DNA of 7,677 bases, from positions 1 to 7,677 of the forward strand of contig JAPLGI010000024.1 in NCBI GenBank assembly GCA_026390245.1. The letters are read 5' to 3'. Source of the DNA: Caldisericota bacterium. GTDB taxonomy: Bacteria; Caldisericota; Caldisericia; Cryosericales; Cryosericaceae. How positions within the stretch are numbered: the stretch's first letter is position 1; every line of letters starts with the position of its first letter. The translations under genes and the position numbers were made by a program. This document shows, one piece after another, positions 1 to 6,021 of this stretch. The notes beneath the pieces were generated by a model, which was not told where the DNA came from, searched no databases, and was given only the letters and a program-made list of their open reading frames with translations.

Positions 1-1
1 T

Positions 2-286
2 GAGATATTCTCAGCTGCACTGCAGGAGAACAAGGTTGCACTCATCGTGGGCACTACAACATATGGCAAGGGACTCATCCAGCGCAGCTGGGACCTCGCA
101 GACGGCTACGAGCTCAAAGTGACGGTCGAGGAGTACTACACCCCAAACAAGAACACGATCCAGAAGAAAGGATTGACGCCAGACACCGTGGTGGCAGATC
201 CTACCCCCACGGCATTTGGCACACTGCCTGGGGACGGTCAGCTCGAACGTGCCGTCCAGCTGGTCGAGGAGGGGAAACGCCCATGA
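2..286 (+). CDS. C-terminal part of an S41-family (CtpA-type) carboxyl-terminal processing protease, 5' truncated
   Basis: The frame is open from the left edge, so the gene starts outside the window; the in-frame GTG at 47 is internal. The translation opens EIFSAALQENKVALIVG and continues GTTTYGKG, the segment of S41 peptidases that follows the catalytic Ser motif and carries the catalytic Lys (codon at 68-70). Further on, a VEEYYTP segment and GLTPDTVV match the usual end of the CtpA catalytic domain. The catalytic Ser and any PDZ domain or signal peptide lie upstream and cannot be seen. Members of the family cleave protein C-termini, generally in the periplasm or at the cell surface; that location is family knowledge, not seen here. 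The stop overlaps the gmk start in an ATGA arrangement, which implies co-transcription and translational coupling. Family assignment is strong; the substrate is unknown. Confidence 0.9.
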   Translation, partial: EIFSAALQENKVALIVGTTTYGKGLIQRSWDLADGYELKVTVEEYYTPNKNTIQKKGLTPDTVVADPTPTAFGTLPGDGQLERAVQLVEEGKRP

Positions 287-831
287 TTGTTGTTGTATCA
301 GGTCCTGGTGGTGTCGGCAAGAGCACCGTGGTTGCTGAACTGCTCAGGCGCCATCCAGATATGCACCGCTCGATCTCCGTGACGACGAGGGCACCCCGAC
401 CAGGGGAAGTGAACGGCGTCGACTATTGCTTCGTCACCGAGGAACAGTTCACAAATTGGATTGACAAGGGGCTCTTCGCCGAGTATGCTGATGTACGAGG
501 CCATCACTATGGGACGCTGATGTCCTCGCTTCAGTCTGTTCGTTCGCAGGAGACTATTGTACTGACGATCGACATTCATGGCGGACCGAGTATCAAGCGC
601 CTGTTCCCGGAAGCACTCATGATCTTTCTGAAGCCGCCGGATGTGATTGAGCTCGAGCGTCGCCTTGAATGCAGGGGCTCGGAAACGCCGGAGGAGATTG
701 TTGGACGCATCGAGCTTGGTCAGTATGAGATGACGTTCGCCAAGGAGTACGATTACATGGTCACGAACCGTGACCTTGCCACTACGGTCGACATTGTCGA
801 CAGCATAGTCCGCAGTGTACTGCGGAGATAG
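283..831 (+). CDS. gmk: Guanylate kinase
   Basis: Cytoplasmic kinase that converts GMP (or dGMP) and ATP to GDP and ADP. The 182-residue protein begins almost directly with the P-loop GPGGVGKST (residues 7-15), where the family usually has GPSGVGKS. SVTTRAPRPGE, then NGVDY, supplies the GMP-binding Arg and Tyr residues; FAEYADV and HHYGT supply the Glu and Tyr contacts; IDIHGG corresponds to the usual D-x-Q-G segment; and the stretch around RRLECRGSE is the lid with its arginines. YDYMVTNRDL is the typical C-terminal signature. The protein is about 20 residues shorter than E. coli Gmk, mainly because the N-terminal lead-in is minimal. ATG at 283 is chosen because it precedes the P-loop by the right distance and overlaps the upstream stop (ATGA). 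rpoZ follows, a very common pairing. All key residues appear present, so it is probably active. Confidence 0.95.
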   Translation: MIVVVSGPGGVGKSTVVAELLRRHPDMHRSISVTTRAPRPGEVNGVDYCFVTEEQFTNWIDKGLFAEYADVRGHHYGTLMSSLQSVRSQETIVLTIDIHGGPSIKRLFPEALMIFLKPPDVIELERRLECRGSETPEEIVGRIELGQYEMTFAKEYDYMVTNRDLATTVDIVDSIVRSVLRR

Positions 832-834
832 GAG
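809..834 (+). promoter_or_regulatory. Hairpin at the end of gmk abutting the rpoZ ribosome binding site
   Basis: TCCGCAG (809-815) and CTGCGGA (820-826) form a perfect 7-bp stem with the loop TGTA. The stem ends three bases before AGGAG (830-834), which lies six bases upstream of the rpoZ ATG at 841. The gmk stop TAG (829-831) overlaps the start of the Shine-Dalgarno sequence. No T-run follows, so this is not a standard intrinsic terminator. It may position ribosomes or stabilise the mRNA at the gmk-rpoZ junction. The structure is seen; any function is inference. Confidence 0.45.
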
Positions 835-840
835 TTGCGC

Positions 841-1104
841 ATGGACGAGCAGAAGGAACAGCCCACTCAACAGCCGGAGTTGGCGAATCTGTATTTGGAG
901 ACATTGATTGCAAGGGTTGACACGAACAAGTATCGACTCATTCGCCAGCTGCTCGACACCTCGCATGAGCTGCTCGAAGAGAAGACGGACCCGCTTCGCG
1001 AACCTGTCGATGATGTTCTTCGGAAGTCAGCAGGACGCATGGTGGCGGCTGCAGCACGCGATGCTGCAGACCCGGCGTTCAAGGAGACCGAACCCCGGCG
1101 CTAG
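841..1104 (+). CDS. rpoZ: Probable DNA-directed RNA polymerase omega subunit
   Basis: Small 87-residue protein placed directly after gmk, the classic position of rpoZ. Omega is a cytoplasmic accessory subunit that binds beta' and aids polymerase assembly. The core resembles omega: LETLIARVDTNKYRLI (about residues 19-34) matches the N-terminal helix and the NKY-type segment, and EPVDDVLRKSAGRMV (54-68) matches the later helix that in relatives reads like PV-x-x-AL-x-E-I-x-x-G-x-I. The middle helix, usually AA-x-RARQL, is LLDTSHELL here, so the protein is divergent. The charged, Gln-rich N-terminus and the Ala/Arg-rich tail are typical low-complexity ends. ATG at 841 is preferred over the TTG at 835 because AGGAG at 830-834 is six bases upstream of the ATG, whereas the TTG abuts it. 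The call rests on short motifs plus gene order. Confidence 0.72.
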   Translation: MDEQKEQPTQQPELANLYLETLIARVDTNKYRLIRQLLDTSHELLEEKTDPLREPVDDVLRKSAGRMVAAAARDAADPAFKETEPRR

Positions 1105-1192
1105 AGCATCCGGAAATTCGGCAACTTGCAGTAGAGTGCCAACCACTCCATAGGAGAGTGCGGACGCTGGCACTTGGTGAAAGGAGGGATTC
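1105..1192 (+). promoter_or_regulatory. Structured leader between rpoZ and metK with competing stems next to a strong ribosome binding site
   Basis: This is the only sizeable gap inside the operon. AGTGCCA (1135-1141) pairs perfectly with TGGCACT (1168-1174). Inside that stem, CACTC (1144-1148) pairs with GAGTG (1156-1160). The same CACTC can instead pair with the earlier GAGTG (1134-1138) across a 5-base loop, and that pairing excludes the outer stem. The strong Shine-Dalgarno AAAGGAGG (1180-1187) starts just after the outer stem and precedes the metK ATG at 1193. A short CCGG/TTCGG hairpin lies at 1110-1121. Upstream of metK, SAM-sensing leaders are known in several phyla (SAM-I, SAM-III/SMK and others), but I do not recognise any published SAM aptamer consensus here. 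The inverted repeats are seen; a regulatory role is inference. Confidence 0.45.
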
Positions 1193-2362
1193 ATGGACAA
1201 AAGCGCGCGTACCAGCCAGACTGTGGAGTTCGTGACGATCGGACATCCTGACAAAGTTGCTGACCAGATCTCCGACGCCATCCTGGATGAGCTGCTGACA
1301 CAGGACAGCTACAGCCGCGTCGCGTGTGAGACGTTTGTCACACACGGCCTGGTCATCGTTGGAGGAGAGATAACGACCAACGCGTTCGTCGACGTTGATG
1401 CTGTCGTCCGTTCGACCATCGACAGCATTGGCTACAACCATCCGAAATACGGCTTCGATGCGAAGACTTGTGCGGTGGTCAGCGCGATTGGTCGACAGTC
1501 TCCAGATATTGCCCAGGGTGTCGACGCCGGGGGCGCCGGGGACCAGGGAATCATGTATGGCTACGCGACCGATGAGACGCCAGCATATATGCCCCTGGCA
1601 TATGAGTTGGCGCGCAAACTCACGATGCGACAGGAAGAAGTGCGCCAGCAGAACATCCTTGACTATCTGGGCCCTGATGGCAAGAGCCAGGTGACCTTGG
1701 ACTATGACGGCGACAAGCCCGCGTTCCTGCGTTCCGTCGTCCTGTCCTCTCAGCACCTGGATAGCGTTCTCGATGTAAACAATCCGGCGCGAATGTCCGA
1801 TGCTGCCCGTGAGGAGATCATCGAAGAGATCGTGCGTCCATCATTGCCGTCTGAGCTTGTGGACAGCAAGACGAGGTTCTTCGTAAACCCGACGGGGAAG
1901 TTTGTCGTGGGCGGGCCACAGTCCGACACTGGCATGACAGGTCGCAAGCTGGGTATCGACACGTACGGCGGACGTATCCCGCACGGGGGTGGAGCTTTCT
2001 CTGGCAAGGACCCCACAAAAGTGGACCGATCAGCCACCTACCTCATGCGATATCTGGCAAAGAACGTTGTAGCGGCCGGCATTGCCCGCCGATGCCTGAC
2101 GCAGGTAGCCTATATCATAGGCCAGAAGGACCCCGCTTCGTTCGAGCTGTCGTTCGAAGGCACTGGGATGCTTCCGGAGTCAGTTGTACAAGAAGTTCTG
2201 GTCAAGAACATCGATATGAGACCCACCGCCATCATTGACTACCTCGGCCTCCGCAAGCCCATCTACCGCCAGACGTCCATGCACGGTCACTTTGGCCGTC
2301 AGGGCTGCAGCTGGGAGGAACTTGACCTGGTCCGAGAGCTCAAGAACTGGCTCAAGATCTAG
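1193..2362 (+). CDS. metK: S-adenosylmethionine synthetase (methionine adenosyltransferase)
   Basis: Makes S-adenosylmethionine from ATP and methionine, releasing phosphate and pyrophosphate; a cytoplasmic, normally tetrameric, Mg- and K-dependent enzyme. The 389 residues are close to the 384 of E. coli. GHPDKVADQISDAILDELL begins at residue 17, with catalytic His18 and metal-binding Asp20. ACETFVTHG, GGEITTNAFVD, GFDAKTCAVVSAIGRQSPD, the hallmark GAGDQGIMYGYATDET, FFVNPTGKFVVGGPQSDTG, the second hallmark GGGAFSGKDPTKVDRSA and GHFGR near the C-terminus follow in family order. The loop before GAGDQG is shorter than in E. coli. The usual S-V-(S/T)-E-G-H-P-D-K reads F-V-T-I-G-H-P-D-K, with Ile in place of the Glu before GHPDK. 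ATG at 1193 has AAAGGAGG ending five bases upstream. The structured leader may adjust expression. Confidence 0.97.
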   Translation: MDKSARTSQTVEFVTIGHPDKVADQISDAILDELLTQDSYSRVACETFVTHGLVIVGGEITTNAFVDVDAVVRSTIDSIGYNHPKYGFDAKTCAVVSAIGRQSPDIAQGVDAGGAGDQGIMYGYATDETPAYMPLAYELARKLTMRQEEVRQQNILDYLGPDGKSQVTLDYDGDKPAFLRSVVLSSQHLDSVLDVNNPARMSDAAREEIIEEIVRPSLPSELVDSKTRFFVNPTGKFVVGGPQSDTGMTGRKLGIDTYGGRIPHGGGAFSGKDPTKVDRSATYLMRYLAKNVVAAGIARRCLTQVAYIIGQKDPASFELSFEGTGMLPESVVQEVLVKNIDMRPTAIIDYLGLRKPIYRQTSMHGHFGRQGCSWEELDLVRELKNWLKI

Positions 2363-2365
2363 CCT

Positions 2366-4459
2366 GTGGTCGGCAGTTTCGCCGTTCTGACTCAGAGAGG
2401 TCCATTTTCGCGCAATCTCCTCTCGTATGACCTGGGTTCGGTTGGATCCACTGCCGTACGGCTTGGAACCTGGTTCCTGGTTCCTTTTCTGCATGATGTT
2501 GCTCCAGCCCTGCTGGTGTCCACCTCGGCTCCCGAAAGTCCATGGTCCGAGAAGGGCGCCCTTCCCCTCCCCGTCCTGGGCGTGTGCTTGGCTCCTGGCG
2601 TCTACCCGGAGCCCGGACCAGAGGTCACCGTATTCAGGCGTTCTCTTGAGGGTCAGGTCGTCGGTTGGGATGATGCTCTGGCAATTGTCCGGTATCTCCA
2701 GGAATCCCAAGGGCATGACCGTAGCAAGGCCCGCCTCTCTGCTCCGGGACCGGCCCTGCTTCTCCACAATCTACATGCGATGGCCGCGCGCGACCCCGTG
2801 TTCTCGGCAAGAACCGCTCCTTTTCGGCAGCTGGTGTCTGATGCCGATGTCGGCGCCCATCTCCAGAGCGCACTTTGGGCACTCTCGACACCTGCGAGGC
2901 GCAAACTCTATCAACAGGGACTCATCGTCGACACCCTGTTGGCCGACATGGAACCACCGCGCGGCCCAGTGCACGCTAGCCGGCCTGAGCCGGAACTGGT
3001 TGTCGGATCGTTTGCAGAGCGAGCGGCCCGGTTTCGTCCATCAATGGAGGCAGCGATTGCGGACGGGGGGAGCGTTGCCCTCATCGTCAGTTCAGATGCC
3101 ATCGCAAGTCTCCATGAAGAGCTGCTGTCCCAGCAATGGCACATGCCGGTCGTTCGCTGGCCTGCGTCTGGAACCAGACGCTTTCGAGGTGACCGTCACT
3201 CGACTGTCTGGCTGAGTACGCGTCAGCTGTCATCGTTGATCCTTCCTGAAATCCGGCTTGCCGTCGTGGATCTCGGGATTCCTGGCGAGTGGCCCTTCTT
3301 CTGGCAACGCTTCTCTCTCAGGAGTCTCCTGAGTATCGCGGTGGACAGCAGCAAGGAGCGAAGTATCCCCTGTCTGGCCGGAGTGAGTGCGCCGACCCTC
3401 TCGGTACTGGATGCATGTGGAATCCCCACAGATGCCACGTTGGCGCCGGTCGTTGAGAGTCCTGCCAGAGAACCGGCAATGTTCGTTCTTCGGAGTCAGT
3501 CGGGGTCTGCCCAGAAACAGTCTGGACCGTCGGGGGTTCTCCTCGCGGCTAGCATGCGACTCCTCCGGGAGACGTTCGACCATGGCAAGCACTCTATGCT
3601 TCTGCTCAACATCCGCGGTTTTGCGACTCTGATCGAGTGCGTGGAATGCGGGTACACGGCAACATGCCCTCACTGCGGCTCAACCCTGACCTTGGGGGCA
3701 GATCGGAAGAGACTCTTCTGCAAACAATGCGGTTACTCCGAGGCTGCACCCGACTTTTGCCCAAATTGCCATGGGACCCAGCTCCGCTCACGTGGATATG
3801 GTTTGGACCGCCTGGCCCATGAGCTCGAGCATACATTTCCTCGCTCAGCCATCCAGCTGATGACGCCCGGCGACGAAAGCATTATCGCGCAAGACAAGGT
3901 GCCATCACTCCTGCTCGGCACGTACGCCGATGTTCAGCGCATCGCTGTCCTGAAGCCCGCTCTGGTCGTCTTTCCGGACGTCAGCGTAGGGCTCCATCAT
4001 CCCGTGTTTGACAACATTGAGCAGCTAGCTGTCGTCGTCCGTGGCGCGGTTGCAGAAGTCGGCGCAGATACCGTTCTTGTTCAGCTGGACCGTCGCTCCA
4101 CAGGCTTGCGACGCGTCCTGGACGACAGCGAGCCCATGTCGACGTTTCTGGAGAGTGAAAGGGAGGAACGCAGGGAGCTGCTGATGCCTCCTTTCGCTCG
4201 TCAGTTCGCCGTACGAGTCTCATCTCGAAGCCCAGGCCCCGACGTGCAAGCACTCGCCAGCGAACTGGGAAATGCCCTTGCGGCAGAAGGAGTTGACTTC
4301 CTTGGCCTGCACGCAGACCTGCTGACGACATCGGCCGGGACAACTGCAGTCTCCGTCGAGTTCCGGGTCGATGCCCTGCGACCAGCCCTTGGACTGCGGG
4401 TTGGTACGGCTGTCTCTCACAATAAGCACTTTCAGAATGCATCCATCCGGATATACTGA
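2366..4459 (+). CDS. priA: PriA-like primosomal protein N' with degenerate helicase motifs
   Basis: PriA recognises stalled forks and reloads the replisome. The 697-residue protein has a weak 3'-DNA-binding-like N-terminus, a body aligning with the two helicase lobes, a zinc-binding insert and a PriA-type C-terminus (ELLMPPFARQFAV). LLLNIRGFATLIECVECGY introduces the insert; eight cysteines form four CxxC pairs at 425/428, 434/437, 452/455 and 465/468, with the same spacing as I recall for E. coli PriA. In contrast, GxxGSGKT (Walker A) is absent, DEEH is replaced by Asp302-Leu-Gly-Ile, GSATP reads GVSAP, the motif V region reads GTYADVQR, and the QVAGRAGR arginine motif is lost. It is therefore probably not an ATPase, as known for actinobacterial PriA homologues. 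GTG at 2366 is the only start near the N-terminal homology; it lies one codon after the metK stop in the same frame and lacks a clear Shine-Dalgarno. Confidence 0.88.
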   Translation: MVGSFAVLTQRGPFSRNLLSYDLGSVGSTAVRLGTWFLVPFLHDVAPALLVSTSAPESPWSEKGALPLPVLGVCLAPGVYPEPGPEVTVFRRSLEGQVVGWDDALAIVRYLQESQGHDRSKARLSAPGPALLLHNLHAMAARDPVFSARTAPFRQLVSDADVGAHLQSALWALSTPARRKLYQQGLIVDTLLADMEPPRGPVHASRPEPELVVGSFAERAARFRPSMEAAIADGGSVALIVSSDAIASLHEELLSQQWHMPVVRWPASGTRRFRGDRHSTVWLSTRQLSSLILPEIRLAVVDLGIPGEWPFFWQRFSLRSLLSIAVDSSKERSIPCLAGVSAPTLSVLDACGIPTDATLAPVVESPAREPAMFVLRSQSGSAQKQSGPSGVLLAASMRLLRETFDHGKHSMLLLNIRGFATLIECVECGYTATCPHCGSTLTLGADRKRLFCKQCGYSEAAPDFCPNCHGTQLRSRGYGLDRLAHELEHTFPRSAIQLMTPGDESIIAQDKVPSLLLGTYADVQRIAVLKPALVVFPDVSVGLHHPVFDNIEQLAVVVRGAVAEVGADTVLVQLDRRSTGLRRVLDDSEPMSTFLESEREERRELLMPPFARQFAVRVSSRSPGPDVQALASELGNALAAEGVDFLGLHADLLTTSAGTTAVSVEFRVDALRPALGLRVGTAVSHNKHFQNASIRIY

Positions 4460-4463
4460 TGCT

Positions 4464-4973
4464 ATGAAAATTGTGTTGATTGGCAGTCCTCTTCTACGCA
4501 AGAAGGCCAAACCCATACGCAAGGTAACGAGTGAGCTTGTTCTTCTGGCTGAGTCCATGCAGGAATTCATGAAGCCAACAGGAGTTGGGCTGGCCGCTCC
4601 TCAGGTTGGCCTCGGTCAGGCGTTCTTCATCTACGACGTGGGCGAAGGCCTGAACCTGGTGGTGAACCCTCAGATTCTTGAGCGCAAAGGACTCGGGACC
4701 GACGAGGAAGGATGTCTCAGCATTCCTGGTGTCTATGCTCCAATCGACCGCGCCACGGAGATTACCCTCTCCTACCTGGACCACACGGGCAAGAGACGCA
4801 TCCACAAGTACGTCGACTTTGAGGCTCGCGTGATCCAGCACGAGTTCGACCACCTTCAGGGCATGCTGTTTGTGGACCGGATCACCGATCCATCGACGAT
4901 TTCCGTACTGGAAGACAGTCCTGTTGCCGCCGCTCTTACGCAAACGATCGAGGAAAGAGGCCGACGGCTCTGA
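4464..4973 (+). CDS. def: Peptide deformylase
   Basis: Metalloenzyme that removes the formyl group from the N-terminal methionine of new proteins; it acts in the cytoplasm at the ribosome exit. The 169-residue protein carries all three signatures in order: GVGLAAPQVG (residues 40-49), EEGCLSIPG (81-89, metal ligand Cys84) and QHEFDHLQG (125-133, ligands His126 and His130, catalytic Glu127). ATG at 4464 is chosen because MKIVLIGSPLLRKKAKPI matches the usual N-terminus of the family (a P-x-LR-x-KA-x-P segment). The frame is open further upstream into priA, including an ATG at 4437, but that would add a non-homologous extension. The start is four bases after the priA stop with no strong Shine-Dalgarno, which suggests coupling to priA. 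The fmt gene that supplies its substrate follows immediately. Confidence 0.96.
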   Translation: MKIVLIGSPLLRKKAKPIRKVTSELVLLAESMQEFMKPTGVGLAAPQVGLGQAFFIYDVGEGLNLVVNPQILERKGLGTDEEGCLSIPGVYAPIDRATEITLSYLDHTGKRRIHKYVDFEARVIQHEFDHLQGMLFVDRITDPSTISVLEDSPVAAALTQTIEERGRRL

Positions 4974-4975
4974 CA

Positions 4976-5938
4976 ATGCCCTTCGACGTTCCCCGGATCG
5001 CTGTCTTTGGTTCGTCACCGATTTCGGTCCCCGTGTTTGATGCCCTTAGAGCACGGTATCACGTTATCGTAGCCGTTGTGTCAGAAGAGCCCCGGATCCG
5101 CCGAGGCAAGGTACTCCCCAACCCCGTTCAGGAGTGGGCACAGTCCCACTCAATTCCGACACTCAATGGCGCTGAGGTCCCAGCAGAGGTTCTGACAGCC
5201 GGACTCGTCACCGAGGCCATCGACATCCTCTTCCTTCTCTCCTATGGCAGACTCCTTCCGCAGATTCTCCTCGATGCACCACGTATCGCTTCCATCAACC
5301 TGCACCCGTCTCCGCTGCCCCTGTATCGAGGAGCCGCCCCCATTGAACGTCAGATCATGGACGGTTGCACCCAATCGGCGGTAAGCATCATTCGAATGAA
5401 CGGCCTGTTGGACAGAGGCGAGCTCCTGGCCCAGGAACCGTTTGTGATTGCTGCTTCAGACTACCGCGCCGATGTCGAAGCATCCGTGATCCGGGTAGGT
5501 ACTCCGCTCGCTTTGCACGTCTTCGACCAACTGCTGCAGAGCTCAACAATCCCTCTGCAACAAACCGGCGCGGGGTCCTACGCACGGAAGCTCAATTCTG
5601 ACGACGAACTCATCGACTGGTCAGGCCCCGTCCAACAGGCCTACAATCTTGTTCGAGCTCTTGCCCCTGAACCAGGTGCGTGCACCTGCCACGGTACAGA
5701 GCGGGTGAAGATCCTCAGGGCTATCCCTTTGTCTGCAGACACCGGTCTCCCCGCAGACGCCCCTGCTGGTACGGTTGCACAGTTTTCGCGCAAGCGTGCC
5801 GCCGTCCGCTGCGGTGACGGATGGCTCGAACTTCTAGAGCTCCAGTTTCCGGGGAAGACTCCCATGTTGACGACGGACCTTCTCAACGGCAGGCGTCTTG
5901 TCCCTGGAATTGTTCTCCGCCGAAACCCGACTCCGTAG
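4976..5938 (+). CDS. fmt: Methionyl-tRNA formyltransferase
   Basis: Transfers the formyl group from 10-formyltetrahydrofolate to Met-tRNAfMet, making the initiator tRNA for translation; cytoplasmic. The 320-residue length fits the family (about 315). The N-terminus RIAVFGSSPISVPVFDAL is the Rossmann-like strand-loop-helix, RRGKVLPNPVQEWA matches the usual GRGK-x-L loop, and SYGRLLPQ follows. INLHPSPLPLYRGAAPI gives catalytic Asn108 and His110, and LLDRGE gives Asp146, the same spacing as Asn106, His108 and Asp144 of E. coli Fmt. GAGSYARKLNSDDELIDW introduces the C-terminal tRNA-binding domain. ATG at 4976 lies two bases after the def stop; a purine-rich AGGAAAGAGG sits at 4951-4960, somewhat far upstream, so coupling to def is likely. 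Pairing with def is classical. It is the last recognisable housekeeping gene here; rsmB, which often follows, is absent. Confidence 0.96.
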   Translation: MPFDVPRIAVFGSSPISVPVFDALRARYHVIVAVVSEEPRIRRGKVLPNPVQEWAQSHSIPTLNGAEVPAEVLTAGLVTEAIDILFLLSYGRLLPQILLDAPRIASINLHPSPLPLYRGAAPIERQIMDGCTQSAVSIIRMNGLLDRGELLAQEPFVIAASDYRADVEASVIRVGTPLALHVFDQLLQSSTIPLQQTGAGSYARKLNSDDELIDWSGPVQQAYNLVRALAPEPGACTCHGTERVKILRAIPLSADTGLPADAPAGTVAQFSRKRAAVRCGDGWLELLELQFPGKTPMLTTDLLNGRRLVPGIVLRRNPTP

Positions 5939-5966
5939 ACTTCCCCGTGTCCCGGGTAGGTTAGAG

Positions 5967-5975
5967 TTATCCACA
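5967..5975 (+). promoter_or_regulatory. Perfect DnaA-box 9-mer in the fmt-HNH intergenic region
   Basis: TTATCCACA matches the high-affinity E. coli DnaA-box consensus exactly. It lies in the 83-base gap (5939-6021) between the convergent fmt and HNH genes. A much weaker candidate, ATGTTCACA (5986-5994, 6 of 9 matches), is 19 bases downstream on the same strand. There is no AT-rich unwinding segment or box cluster, so an origin is unlikely; a single box could titrate DnaA or be a chance match. The rest of the gap contains CCCGGG (5951-5956) and no stem followed by a T-run, so I do not call a terminator. Confidence 0.4.
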
Positions 5976-6021
5976 GCTGGGGGCGATGTTCACAAAGATT
6001 GATTTGCGGTGGTCGGATTCC

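Noticed and set aside
917..945. TTGACA at 917-922, resembling a -35 element inside rpoZ
   Set aside because: No acceptable -10 hexamer at 16-18 bases downstream and the position is inside coding sequence; metK transcription is adequately explained by the operon.
298..966. Long open frame (222 codons) on the minus strand opposite gmk and rpoZ
   Set aside because: Lies antisense to two recognised genes and shows no family motif; explained as a codon-bias shadow in GC-rich DNA.
1079..1756. 225-codon open frame on the minus strand across the metK leader and 5' half of metK
   Set aside because: Antisense to a well-supported metK and without recognisable motifs; the translation looks like a mirrored coding shadow.
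2338..2357. Direct repeat GCTCAAGA at the end of metK
   Set aside because: Both copies fall in coding sequence and are explained by the residues Leu-Lys being used twice near the C-terminus.
2427..3215. 262-codon plus-strand frame inside the PriA gene
   Set aside because: Offset-frame shadow; composition is rich in Arg, Pro, Ser and Trp with no domain, while the main frame gives PriA homology throughout.
3981..4442. Minus-strand open frame opposite the 3' end of priA
   Set aside because: Antisense to the conserved PriA C-terminus; no motif and no plausible ribosome binding site.
4371..4463. Upstream extension of the def reading frame into priA
   Set aside because: The added residues have no deformylase homology; ATG at 4464 gives a normal family N-terminus directly after the priA stop.
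5939..6021. Possible rho-independent terminator between fmt and the HNH gene
   Set aside because: The CCCGGG palindrome and the short GGTC/GACC pairing are too weak, and no T-run follows on either strand.
5939..6021. Possible replication origin based on the DnaA box
   Set aside because: Only one perfect box and one poor match, no AT-rich unwinding region, and no dnaA, dnaN or rep gene in the window.
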